Shown piece after piece: positions 12,401 through 22,808 of a DNA stretch of 64,000 nucleotides; position 1 is the first letter of the stretch, and each line of letters opens with the position of its first letter. The translations under genes were made by a program, and so were the position numbers. The stretch lies in assembly GCA_000934385.1 (NCBI GenBank), contig KN880431.1, forward strand, positions 434,001 through 498,000. The letters are read 5' to 3'. The notes beneath the pieces were generated by a model. It was not told the DNA's origin and made no database searches. It saw only the letters and a list, made by a program, of their open reading frames with translations. The DNA comes from Cylindrobasidium torrendii FP15055 ss-10 (lineage: Eukaryota; Basidiomycota; Agaricomycetes; Agaricales; Physalacriaceae).

Positions 12401-14509
12401 CTTTCAGAGTGACTGGAATCCGCAAAATGATCTCCAGGCCATGGCGCGCGCTCATCGTATCGGTCAGAAGTCGCACGTCAGTGTGTATCGCTTCGTCAGC
12501 AAAGACACTGTGGAGGAGGACGTTCTGGAGCGGGCAAAGAACAAGATGATCCTTGAGTATGCCAGTACGTGATTGACCTCCGCGCATAGACCAACCGAAC
12601 TCACAATCCTCACCTACAGTTATTCATCAAATGGATACCACACAGGCCCATTTGAGCGCAAAGGGCAAAGAGTCCAAGGAAACCCAGAACAAGGGTGATC
12701 TCACCAAGGATGAATTGACCGCAGTTCTCAAGTATGGTGCTCGGAAAATGTCGGTCTCTTTCGCGCATCTGTTCTTCATTTGTTCACCATTGCCTCAGCT
12801 TCGAAAAGGACGACCAGGCCCAAGCCCAGAAACTTGACGAAATGGATCTTGACGAAATCCTCACTCATGCTGAAGACCATGAAACTATGGGCGCTGACGC
12901 CGGGACATCACTCGGAGGCGAAGATTTCCTGGCCACTTACAAGAACATCAGCGACGTGGCGGCTATGGACCTTGATTGGGACGAGATCATTCCCATAGAC
13001 GAGCGCCAAAAGTACGAGCAGGAGGACCTGGAAGCTAGGAAGGGAGAGGAGCAAATGGAGGAGTCCCGCGACCGTAAGCGGACACATGCACAGGTTTCCT
13101 ACGAAGGGATGGACGTGGATCAACCACCAGCTCCGTCTGCACCCAAGAAAGCAAAGGTGGCCGCGCCTAGCCGGAAGTCAGCCAGCCAGAAGGCGATGGA
13201 GTTGAAGGAACGCGACGTCCGTGTGCTGATCAGGAGTTTGCAACGATGGGGTGACATCAGGCAGCGGTACGACGTTATTGTGTGTATAGGGACTTCTTGC
13301 CATGCCACCGGACTCATGTATCTTTTCAGGTTACCGAGGCCAAACTCCAGGACAAGAATAAGGGAATGATGCTGGACGTCTCTGACGACATCGTGGCGGT
13401 ATGCTCGCGCGCAGTCAAAGAGCACGAAGATCAGAAGAGGAATCGCATGGACACTGGCGATATCGGGCAGCAAAAGAGCAAGGCGATACTTGTGACGTGT
13501 CGCGGTGTTGGAAACATCAACGCGGAGACAGTTGTGTCCCGCCACCATGACTTGCGCACCCTCTACAACATCCTTTCTGATCTTGCCGATCCGTACAGAT
13601 GGGTTATACCTGTCGACAACATTCGTCCTACGCTGAATTGGTCTGGACGCTGGGGAACACAAGACGACTCTATGCTTCTCGTCGGCGCTTACCTCTACGG
13701 TTTCGGCAACTGGGAGGCTATGGCGAAGGATCCCAAGCTTAACCTCGACGGCAAATTCTTCCTCGAGGAGGGCAAGAAGACGGACGAATCTGGCCAACGC
13801 CCCATCCCCAACGCCATCCATCTAGTCCGCCGTGGTGACTATCTCTTGGGGATCCTGCGCGAGCATGAGGAGAAACTCAAGTCCTACGAATCTTCCATAC
13901 GTGGGAAGGTCAAGGTTTCTATGTCTCCACCGCCGATTGCCTCCTCTTCATCGCATGGTATCAAGCGCCGCGCAGAAAGCGAGGCTGTCGCTTCCGTGGA
14001 TGAAGCAAACAGAAAGCGCAAGCGGAGGCCGACGCCAACATTCACGGACTCGGAGTCTTCGGAAGAGTGCCCATCGATGGATGAGGGTTCGACAAAGGAA
14101 GAGTTGCGACCGGTGAAGAAGCAACTCGTATGTCATTTTTTTCGGATTGACCTGCGCGGCGCTGACTGTTTTGTAGAAGCAACTGAAGCTATCCGGCGAG
14201 GACATCCCCCGGGAACGGAAGGTTGCCATCCTCAAAGAATCGTTGGCTGCCATTGGCCGCCGGATTGAGGCTGTCCTCAACATCAAGGAGAGCCAAGGGG
14301 AGGACCGCGAGCGGTGGAGAAAGCATTTGTGGACGTTTGTGACACTTTTCTGGCCCAAAAAGGTCAAGGCGTCCAAACTAGAGGAGATTCATGCGAAGAT
14401 GGTGATGAAGGAGTCGACGCATAGCTCGGAGCCAGCTGGCAAGCGTCCGATAACGTCTGCGCCCCGTGCCAATGGTTCGAGCTCGAAGTCGAATGGCAAA
14501 CACCGGTGA
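9484..14509 (+). CDS. CHD1: Chromodomain-helicase-DNA-binding protein Chd1
   Basis: Chd1 is a monomeric ATP-dependent remodeller that spaces nucleosomes in transcribed genes. After an acidic/Lys-rich N-terminus come two chromodomains ([15 protein letters not shown] near 10270-10440; [19 protein letters not shown] near 10590-10700). The Snf2 ATPase follows: [17 protein letters not shown], Walker A DEMGLGKT split by an intron at 10950, DEAH box [22 protein letters not shown], then the helicase-C part with [11 protein letters not shown] and [11 protein letters not shown]. The SANT-SLIDE DNA-binding region includes [19 protein letters not shown] and a Trp/Gly-rich [13 protein letters not shown]. 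The C-terminal helical CHCT domain contains [19 protein letters not shown] and [15 protein letters not shown]. Many introns of about 50-60 nt are needed, and the reconstructed frame is intact at roughly 1,400 residues. The stop is at 14507-14509. Confidence 0.95.
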
Positions 14510-14793
14510 CAATGGACGCTGAACGTCCTTGTACAATATACATATGGTTTTTTATTGATGATATCTGTCGTGCTACTTACCCCGCCCTGTATATATATCC
14601 CGCTTGTAGAATGCATTTTTTTGTGCTGTTAATGTTTGAGTACGGGAAGGCTGCAGAAAGTGTTGTTGTAACCTGGATGTTACCTGGCTTGAAAGGACCT
14701 AGGTGTAGGCTATAACGTGACACAGAGAGCAATATTGAATGCGAATGGCGCGTGACGGCATCCGACTCCGAGCCTTGGCCTTCTACCACCATA

Positions 14794-17700
14794 ATGGAGA
14801 AGAAACAGCGCGCGCCTGAGTTAGGCGTGCCCATTCCCGGGCCTCGACGGAGGAAGAACTTGACTGTTACTCTCGTCGCGGCCGTGCTTGCCACCTTTAC
14901 CACCTTGACGTTCCTTGGCCACTTCGACGACTACACAACTTCACGCGCCGGTCCAGCGGACGAGTGGCAGGATAACGTTTGGCCTATTCGCCAGCAAACG
15001 CCCTGGGATATCGAGAAAGACTACGAGCATCCACGTTTACTTGAATACGATGTGCAAGAGTCCACTTGGACCCGTCTCGACGTCCATCCAGTATCGAACG
15101 ACTTGATATTCGACGTGCTCGGGGATATTTACTGCATTCCAGCTGAAGAAGCCTTCAGCGGTACTCGCGCTACGGCGCGTCCGGTGCTCAGTGGAGTTCC
15201 CTACGATACAGACCCGCACTTCTCACCGGACGGTGGTCGGTTTGTCTACCGCAGTGATGCTGGCCTTGGTGTGGACAATATTTGGGTAACGTCCTGGAGT
15301 GGATGTACCGAGGAAATGAACGGAAGTGACCTCAGGCAATCTGGTAAATTGCTGATTTTCTGCGTACTATGAAGTCTGTACTCATGAGGACTGCAGCTCA
15401 GCGCGTTACGAATGAAACGTATCGCTGGACTACAGACGCCCGGTGGCACCCGTCCGGCGACAAGGTGGTCGCGACCAAATGGTACATGTCTTCACGCTCT
15501 CTGGGAGGCCCAGAGGCATGGGAATACGACGTTCCTGCCATTGGGTCAAACACAACTGTGCCACTTGCGGCTGGCAAGCGAGTGTTGGAGAAGACCCTTG
15601 CTGCAGGCGCTGATGACTATGAAGAGGTACAAATTGGTCAGTAGAATACATCGTTAGCAAAACAAAGAGACTGACGCGTCGGGTTGGTAGGCCCAGAGCA
15701 GGCACTTTGGCATGGAGCCGATAGATTGATCTTCTCAAAGAACGTGCGGGATTCCGTTGCTTTCGACTACAGCAAAGGTAATGTGCTGTCTATGCGGGTA
15801 AGGCTGCTTCTCTGATTTTTTCCAGATGTACACAAGGGCATCAATGCCATCTTCGAAAGGAATCTCACCAGTGGCCGCACCGTGACCCTTGTGGACGCGT
15901 ATCCTGGCGGTGCTTCTCGTCCGGAACTCTCACGAGATGGGAACACACTGGCATTCGTTCGACGCGTTCGCGACAATGAAGTGCTCGTCCTCAAGGACCT
16001 ACGGACGGGAACCTTACACTATGCCTGGGACGGCCTGACTTACGACGCCAGCGTCGTCTATGCCCCAATGGGCACTTATCCGTCGTTCTCCTTCAACTCT
16101 GACGATTCCGCCATCATTATATGGGCTGCTGGAAAGATATGGTCGGTACCCCTGGGTGTCAACAAGGATGGCGAAAAGGTGTCTGCTGGTGAACCGATCT
16201 CTATCGAGTTCAGTGCACATATCAAGAAGCATCTTGGACCATTGAGGGCGATTGATGACATTGGCCTTGTTGGAATCGAAACGTCGGATAAGCAGCGAGT
16301 GAGGGCGTTCAGGAATCTGAAAACGGATGTCAAAGGAGAGAAGGTCGTATTCGAGGCCGCTGGTGTATCATACGTGCAAGTGGTTGGGAACAATGCTCCC
16401 ATCAAGGTTCCCGTGCTCCATCCTGAGCAACCGTACTACGACCCGAGCTTCGTAGACAACACTGACGCGACACTGGTTGTTCACTCGCGCTGGGACGATA
16501 CAACATTCACGACGTTCGAAATCGGCGATGTTCAAAGTGGCAATTCGGTGGAGCTTTCTGGGCTCCCCAAGGGGCGATATCTCACTCCCATAGTCTGGTA
16601 CTCGAACGGCAGTCCTGCGTCAATAGCGTTCATCAAAATCAGCGGGGATTATTTATCTGGCTCTGTTGTGGCCACTGCCTCTCCCGGTCTCTATGTTGGG
16701 GATATTGTCTCAGCAAAGGACAACAGTAAGGGCCTCAGGATTAACAACATACGATTTGTTCCTTCCGATATCAATGTCGACGATCGTATTAACATGCGGT
16801 TCGTCGACTCGAAGGACAAGATTCTGGTACAGCAATCGTCTACTGCGTTTATCATCTCCTTGTCTGGGCCTAGCGACGACGACGGCAAGCCAGCACACAG
16901 CACGGTCGCTTCTGGAAGGACATCTACCGAAATTATCACATCCTCGCCGAGTGAATCGTCATGCCTCAAACGCATCTGGTGCAAAATCTATGGGTGCAGG
17001 TTGGATGCACCCAAAGCAATAGCATTTGTCGACTTCCAGCATGTATACGTTGCCAGAGGCGACAAGATAAAGGACGGAGAAGCAGTCTGGTCCAAGCCAG
17101 GAAATGCCACAGATGGCCTCGCACGTCTGAGCCTGGATGGCGGACATGACCTTGTGTTCAGTGGTGACGGAAAGAAAATGTTCTGGCTGCTCGGTAAGGG
17201 CGTCCTCTCCGTTCTCTCATTATGGACTCATCTTTGTTAAGGTCCATACTTGCACTCCCTGGAGTTATCCAAACTCGGAAAATGTGCTTCGTCCATCAAG
17301 TCGGACCACGAGACATTTGGTATCGACTGCACCAAAACTATACTTGAATACCAGGAAATCATCATCAACCATACCACGGACATCGCTCGACTCAAGGCAG
17401 AAGCGGCGGCGGTCCAGGCCTCCGATGTTGTTGTCATTGTCAATGCTACGCTCTTGACGATGGAGACTGGTGACCCGCAAGCGGACGTGATCACGGATGG
17501 CATGCTCGTTATTCGCGGCGGAGTGATAGAATCAGTAGCATCCTTTGTATCAGAGAATATTCCTGGGGGTGCCACGGTCCTGAATGCTCAAGGAGGTAAA
17601 TCATTCTACCATTCGACATATTCGAAAGGGCTGAATGGCATTTCTAGCGTTTGTTACTCCCGGTTTTATCGACATGCATGCGCACTGGAATGCCATGAGC

Positions 17701-18906
17701 AACCCTGTCCCAGCGAAATCATGGGAGTTGGAGACCTTTTTGGCGTGGGGCGTTACCACTTTGCACAAGTAAGCCCAACAGCATCTAGTTTTTGTCCCAT
17801 GCTCATGCGTTTGAAGCCCGAGCTCTGACAATGTCGATGGGTACGCCGAACGCAGCCGCGTTGAAGGAGGCTTCCTCATCGGGCCTCGTATATTCCACAC
17901 TGGACAAGTCATTTACGGCGCCAATGGTGCTGGGTATCACCAGAGCATTCCGGATATGGCTGAAGCCCACTCTGCGCTCACGCGAATCAAGGCAGAAGGT
18001 GGACCCATCAGCACGTCGTACAAGAATTACAACCAAGTCCCTCGTGCGGTCCGCCAGCGTTTGTTGTTGGCCGCGCAGAACCTCAGCATGATCTGTGTAC
18101 CGGAGGGTGGGATGAACTTTGACTGGAACTTGGCGTATATCCTCGATGGGATGACCACAGTCGAACATTCGTTGCCTATCCCGGTTCTGTATGAGGATGT
18201 CTTGACCCTGCTAGCGAAGAGTGGGACAGGGAACACCCCGACTCACATTGTCAACTATGGTGGGACCTTTGGTGAGCAGCTTGTTTGGCAGGAGAACAAC
18301 GTACCACATAATCAAAAGTAGGTGTTTCCTTGCTTTTTCGCGGTGAAACAAGGATCTAAGGCGCTGCTATATAGGCTGCGAAACACGATTCCGGAGAGCA
18401 TACTGGAAGGCCTCACCGAGTCAACTGCAAGACCCCACTCCTGTAAGTCCTTTGACTCTTGCGGACACTGTGACGATGTACTAACTGTTTTGGAAGCTTA
18501 TCAACTCTTCAACACGTCTATATCAGCATCCAAAGTCGTCGGTCTAGGTGGAAAGGTGTTTATCGGTGCACATGGAGAACCACCTCTCGGGCTCAACTAC
18601 CACGCCGAGATGAACTTTGCGTCTGCAGGAGGCTTGACAAACTACGAGGTCTACCGTGCTGCTACCTCCGACGCCGCAAAGGTGCTAGGATTGTTTTCCT
18701 CGCTTGGGTCTCTGAGCCCAGGAAAGCTCGCGGACGTGGTGATTTTCAAGCCGGGCGTGGACATTCTGGGTGGCAAGATGGGTGTTTCTGCCAATATTGA
18801 CTTTGTTGCTCGGGGAGGGCGCATTTGGGAAGCGGAGACGATGACGGAGATTTGGCCTGTGAAGGGGAGAAAGCAGGTTATGCCGCCGTACAATCCACCA
18901 GCGTAG
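14794..18906 (+). CDS. Membrane-anchored beta-propeller (PD40/TolB-like) amidohydrolase
   Basis: The first in-frame ATG is at 14794. Residues ~20-45 form a single hydrophobic segment (LTVTLVAAVLATFTTLTF) after a basic stretch, predicting a type II signal anchor. Next come TolB/WD40-like PD40 repeats such as VPYDTDPHFSPDGGRFVY, RWHPSGDKVVATKW and PELSRDGNTLAFVRRV. The C-terminal half is an amidohydrolase of the imidazolonepropionase-like group, with VTPGFIDMHAHWN (HxH metal ligands), LDGMTTVEHSLPIP, KVFIGAHGEPPLGLNYHAE and SPGKLADVVIFKPG. The total is about 1,150 residues over several exons. The propeller-plus-amidohydrolase fusion is known in bacteria and fungi, but its substrate is unresolved. 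Membrane anchoring suggests action in the secretory pathway or outside the cell. The gene lies 284 bp downstream of CHD1 in the same direction. Confidence 0.85.
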
Positions 18907-19325
18907 TGCAGCTTCCCAATCCTATTTTCTCAACACAGTTTACGGATTAATTTGCTTTGCGCTTATGCACACGAGCATTCTATGTCATTTCGGTCGTCGC
19001 TCGTTTGAATGAGGCCAGTCATTGAGTACGTTAACAATAAAAGAAAGTCACGGGGAGAGAGTAGCCATGGAGGCAAGAAAAAATGAAGCACCCAAGTATC
19101 CTACAGTTATACAGTATAATCCAGTCCATCGTGAGCGTAAGGTAGCAAGCAAGCAGTGGTCCGAATACAAGCAGTCGGCCTAGTGTACACGAAGGCCGGT
19201 GTGCGCCTGGGAATGGGAAAGATCCAGGTCGACCAGGGCTATGGGCACTTCGCGACTGACAACTGATTGTTCCTCTATTGTGGTAAGGCAAGGACTGCCG
19301 CTAAGTTGAGCTATAAGGCGGGGAG
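18907..19325. other. Convergent 3' intergenic region
   Basis: The region lies between the amidohydrolase stop (+) and the membrane-protein stop (-). It should hold both terminators. I see no coding, RNA or repeat signal. Confidence 0.5.
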
Positions 19326-20141
19326 TTAGAGGAGATGAAGGACTGGAGTGGATGTATTTTGCGCACCTTGCATGAGTTTCGTGTCTGCTTCCCTATGGAA
19401 GCTCTTCATGAGGGCTGAGTACCGTTTATACTGCCAACCAAGTTCGGTGGCAAGTTCGGTGTTGCCCATTTCCTGTGCCCACTTTTTCTCCTCCTTGAAC
19501 CGCCGCCGCTCGCTGTCCGCCAGGGACGCTCTAGCTCGTAGTGCAGCGACTTGGCGCTCGATGGGGCTCATGGAGCCCTTCGGGTCGACCATTTCAGAGT
19601 CCGTATTGACCTCGGTGATGTCGGACGTCGTTGTCTGGTGAGAGGAAGTATGGCGGGAGGATTGCGACTTTCTGGACTGCGACTTCCGCGAACGCTGGCT
19701 GGTACGGTCACTGTTCGCCCGACTTCGATGTGAGCTGCGCTCTCGATCGCGTCCACGATCGTCAGAAGTGTGCCCGCGGAACGTGCTGGATTTCTTCCGT
19801 GAGAGTGAGGATGAGGGTGTTTTCTTCTCCTTGGTTGCATCGAACATTCCGGAGAGGACGTCTGCGGTGAAGTACCCGAGGATGATGCCGACGAGGGATA
19901 TTGCCGCCTTGCTGGTGTCCTGGTATAACACATATTCGATGTAGAGTTTGGCGGCAATTAGACAGGCTGCGGGCAGGGAGTATTCGTATTCCTTGTGTGC
20001 GTAGGAGAGAGCGACGCCTTGCCAGGCGCCGGGGAGGATAGCGGTTCGGATGGTAGTTTCCTCTGCGACTTGGGCAACTTGATCCAGCAAAATTCGTGCT
20101 CCAAGTCCGATGAGGAGTGCAGGCGCTGTTAAAGCATTCAT
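19326..20141 (-). CDS. Uncharacterised membrane protein with Ser/Arg-rich linker
   Basis: This is an intronless frame with stop at 19326-19328. I prefer the Met at 20141 (MNALTAPALLIGLGARILLD) because hydrophobic sequence starts there; the frame stays open to an upstream Met at 20294, whose extra 51 residues look untranslated. The protein has hydrophobic stretches ALTAPALLIGLGARILL, AACLIAAKLYIEYVLY and ISLVGIILGYFTADVL. A long Ser/Arg/Lys-rich hydrophilic region follows (with RDRERSSHRSRANSDRTSQR). It ends in a charged, probably helical segment around SPIERQVAALRARASLADSE. I do not recognise a named family. The pattern suggests an endomembrane protein with a cytosolic phosphorylatable tail. 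Confidence 0.7.
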   Translation of the reverse strand: MNALTAPALLIGLGARILLDQVAQVAEETTIRTAILPGAWQGVALSYAHKEYEYSLPAACLIAAKLYIEYVLYQDTSKAAISLVGIILGYFTADVLSGMFDATKEKKTPSSSLSRKKSSTFRGHTSDDRGRDRERSSHRSRANSDRTSQRSRKSQSRKSQSSRHTSSHQTTTSDITEVNTDSEMVDPKGSMSPIERQVAALRARASLADSERRRFKEEKKWAQEMGNTELATELGWQYKRYSALMKSFHREADTKLMQGAQNTSTPVLHLL

Positions 20142-20294
20142 GCCAGGACGTCGCAAAACATCAGAGAGTGGGGGGTTCGCGTTGAAGAGAGGAGCAGCGC
20201 AGGGCGTGCGTGAGGGTTGCAGAAACTGAACCACACGTGGCCTCGGACCGACTTTCGGTGTGCGCGTCCAGTGCGCCGTCCACTCAGCGTCCAC

Positions 20295-20994
20295 TTTCTT
20301 TGCGAATCCCTCGAAGCCCGCAAAACATACGTGTTCATTCTACTACACGTCTTCGAAAGGGCTGTCTTTTCCAGCAGTGCTAAGTACTTGATGAAGTTCA
20401 TCTTACATCTCACGACTTGCCCCGCAATGACACTGCAATACGTTTATCGAAAGTATGGTGACTGCCTTCCGAAAGCGGCCGCGAAGAACTGCTCTATTCC
20501 ATTACACTATCGGTTGCGGCGGTTGTCTAGCAGTCCAATGCCCGGCTTCGGACTCGGAAGTCTTTAGCGTTTGTTCGAATTTCCTGAGCTGTTACACGCC
20601 TTTGTCGCATTTGCTAGACGCCTATCCCTGAAAAGCCGTCTTTCCCGAACGCAAAACACATCCTCTTTTCTGATTCTTTGTTCTCTCTGTGGTAACCACT
20701 TTTTCGCATGGTCTGCGCCTTCGCACCTAAATCCTTGTCCTTGCGTCGCTTACCCGGATACGCGAGAATGTGAGCCATTGTCCAAGAATTTTGCCGCAAG
20801 GACTGTATTCAAGCTTCGACCGCAGGCATTGAGTTCGGAGCTAGCCATTCAGTGTACGCCCCCGACTCGGCAGGCTGGCGCTACTGCAGTATACCTATAA
20901 AGAAGGTGTTCTGAGTCGGGATATCCTCACTCAACGAGCCCCGCCTCTCATCCAACACACTTTCCTCTCCCCCCAACTCCGAATCACTATCAAG
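20295..20994. other. Intergenic region with promoter of the DUF2156 gene
   Basis: The stretch has no recognisable coding content. A TATA box at 20896-20901 serves the gene starting at 20995. Confidence 0.5.
20896..20901 (+). promoter_or_regulatory. TATA box of the DUF2156 gene
   Basis: TATAAA lies 94 nt upstream of the start codon at 20995 and is followed by a pyrimidine-rich leader. Confidence 0.55.
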
Positions 20995-22355
20995 ATGGCT
21001 CGCTCTCACTCTGACGATTCCTCTGTATCCTCTTCTTCGGAGCAATTTGAGCAAGAGGTCGACTACTTTGACGATAACGACGAGGAGACCTGCGCACCCG
21101 TCATCAAGGAGCACTCGAGCCTTGATAAGACCCAAGTCGCTACTTTGGTGGCCAAGTACGGCAACTCTAGTGCTACAGCCTGGTTGGAAGTACGTCCTCA
21201 CTTCACCAGCAACTTCAATCAACTGACAAAATACCTGTCAGTTCGAGCGCTACCGCATCTGGCAAGCTGAGCCAGGCCAGGTTCCCGAATCATCCTTCCC
21301 TCCTGTGCAAGGATACATGACCCGCAAGGTATGGCCACTCCAGCCCATCGAATATGGATCCTAACAATTTCCTAGAAATGGGTGTTTGCTTGGGGCAACC
21401 CTCTAGTTTCCGATGTCAAGGCATTAGGGCCCACAGCAAACGCCTTCGTCTCCTGGGCTCGCAGTCAAGGTCTCGTCCCAGTATGGTGCTGCATCGACGC
21501 AAACCTCGAAAAGGCCATGGCCAAGCTTGGATGGAGCACGGTCGACTGCATTTACGAGGACGTCCTTCACCCCGCACATGTCATGCAAATGACCTCGGAT
21601 TCCAACAAGGGCAAGGAAGGCCAACACGCCGTCAAGGATCTCAAGAAGAACCTGCGCCGTGCCGAGAAAGCGGGTGTCGTTGTCTCTGAAGCGACCGGAA
21701 AATGGACAGAGCAGATGCGCAAGGACGTGAACGACGGGATTGAGCGCTGGAAGAAGAACAGAGCCGGCCCACAAATCGCATCTGTAAGCTCCTGCACAAT
21801 TTCCTGTTTAACTACTCATGCTAATCATCAACAGACCACATTCGTCGCATTCACTGACGAGCCGCACCGTCGCTACTGGCTTGCTTACCACCAAGACAAG
21901 ATCGTCGGCATCCTCATCCTCACGCCTACCGGCCAATTCTCCTACCTCATCAAGAACTGCGCATCTTTCCCAGACGCTCCTCGCGGCACATCAGAAGCAC
22001 TCATCCACCGTGGGCTCGAGATCATGCACAAAGAGGGCCAAGCCGCGTCCCACAGCATCCCAGTCAGTTTTGGCATCACCGCATCAGACGGCGTCAAGCC
22101 CGTCTCCAACCTCTCCGGCTGGAAGATCATGTCCTTGAGCAAAGTCTACCATTCCGTATCCATGGGCGCAGGCCTCTTCAGGCGCGCAGACTTCAGGGTG
22201 CGTCACTCACATCTACTGGAATTGGGAACCCCCTTGAACTGATTTTGTTTCTTTAGTCCAAGTTTGATTCGGACCACCAACCTGCCTACGTCGCTTACAC
22301 CGACGGGTTCGGAGTGGATACTATCCGCGCCCTGCTCAAGGTCCTCAAGAAGTAG
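20995..22355 (+). CDS. Freestanding DUF2156 (LPG synthase C-terminal, GNAT-fold) protein; candidate aminoacyl-tRNA-dependent transferase
   Basis: The start at 20995 gives a Ser/acidic N-terminus (residues 1-35), then HSSLDKTQVATLVAKYGNSS and exons joined by ~50-nt introns. The body shows KWVFAWGNPLVSD, FVSWARSQGLVPVWCCIDAN, KDLKKNLRRAEKAGVVVSEA, VNDGIERWKKNR, EPHRRYWLAYHQDKIVGILI, IHRGLEIMHKEGQA, SFGITASDGVKPVSNLSGWK and AYTDGFGVDTIRALLKVL. These are hallmarks of DUF2156, the phosphatidylglycerol lysyltransferase C-terminal domain. Fungal DUF2156 proteins include the AspRS fusion ErdS, which makes ergosteryl-aspartate, and freestanding ErgS, which makes ergosteryl-glycine from aminoacyl-tRNA. 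No tRNA-synthetase domain is attached here, so an ErgS-like role is possible, but divergence or another acceptor cannot be excluded. Length is about 375 residues. Confidence 0.85.
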
Positions 22356-22808
22356 GCAATGGTCTCCCATGTATTGACTTGTAACACACGATATCTATTA
22401 GCATCACGCATACACACTCTCAAGCATATACCCTTGTAATTACTGGCTCGCTAGACTATCTACTCATAATTGGATTTTCTGTCAAATTTTGTGTTCGAGT
22501 GTTCGGATTGCTTTGTCCTATGTACGTCGTAAGTCAATACACCATAACATGCCAAAGGGTAAGGTTCCTACCTCAACAACGCACCATTCTCTATCAGGTA
22601 CTTGTAGATCATCGATAATCAACTCATTGTCTGATTGTGATTACGCAGCCAAAGATTTTGGCCGTGAGCCAGAGAGATGAATGGAGTGCTATGATCACGA
22701 CTATGGGCGCTTACTCTACCGCAGACATATGTAAATGTGCATAAAACCGGACAAAAAAGGTAATAAAAATAGACGAACAACGTCGTGGAAATACAATATG
22801 CGTTCGGG
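22356..22808. other. Convergent 3' intergenic region
   Basis: The region lies between the DUF2156 gene (+) and BRE1 (-). It is AT-richer than the flanks and shows no coding or RNA signal. Confidence 0.5.

Noticed and set aside
20142..20294. N-terminal extension of the membrane protein to the Met at 20294
   Set aside because: The extra 51 residues are Arg/Pro-rich with no hydrophobic or conserved content, while Met 20141 directly precedes the first hydrophobic segment.
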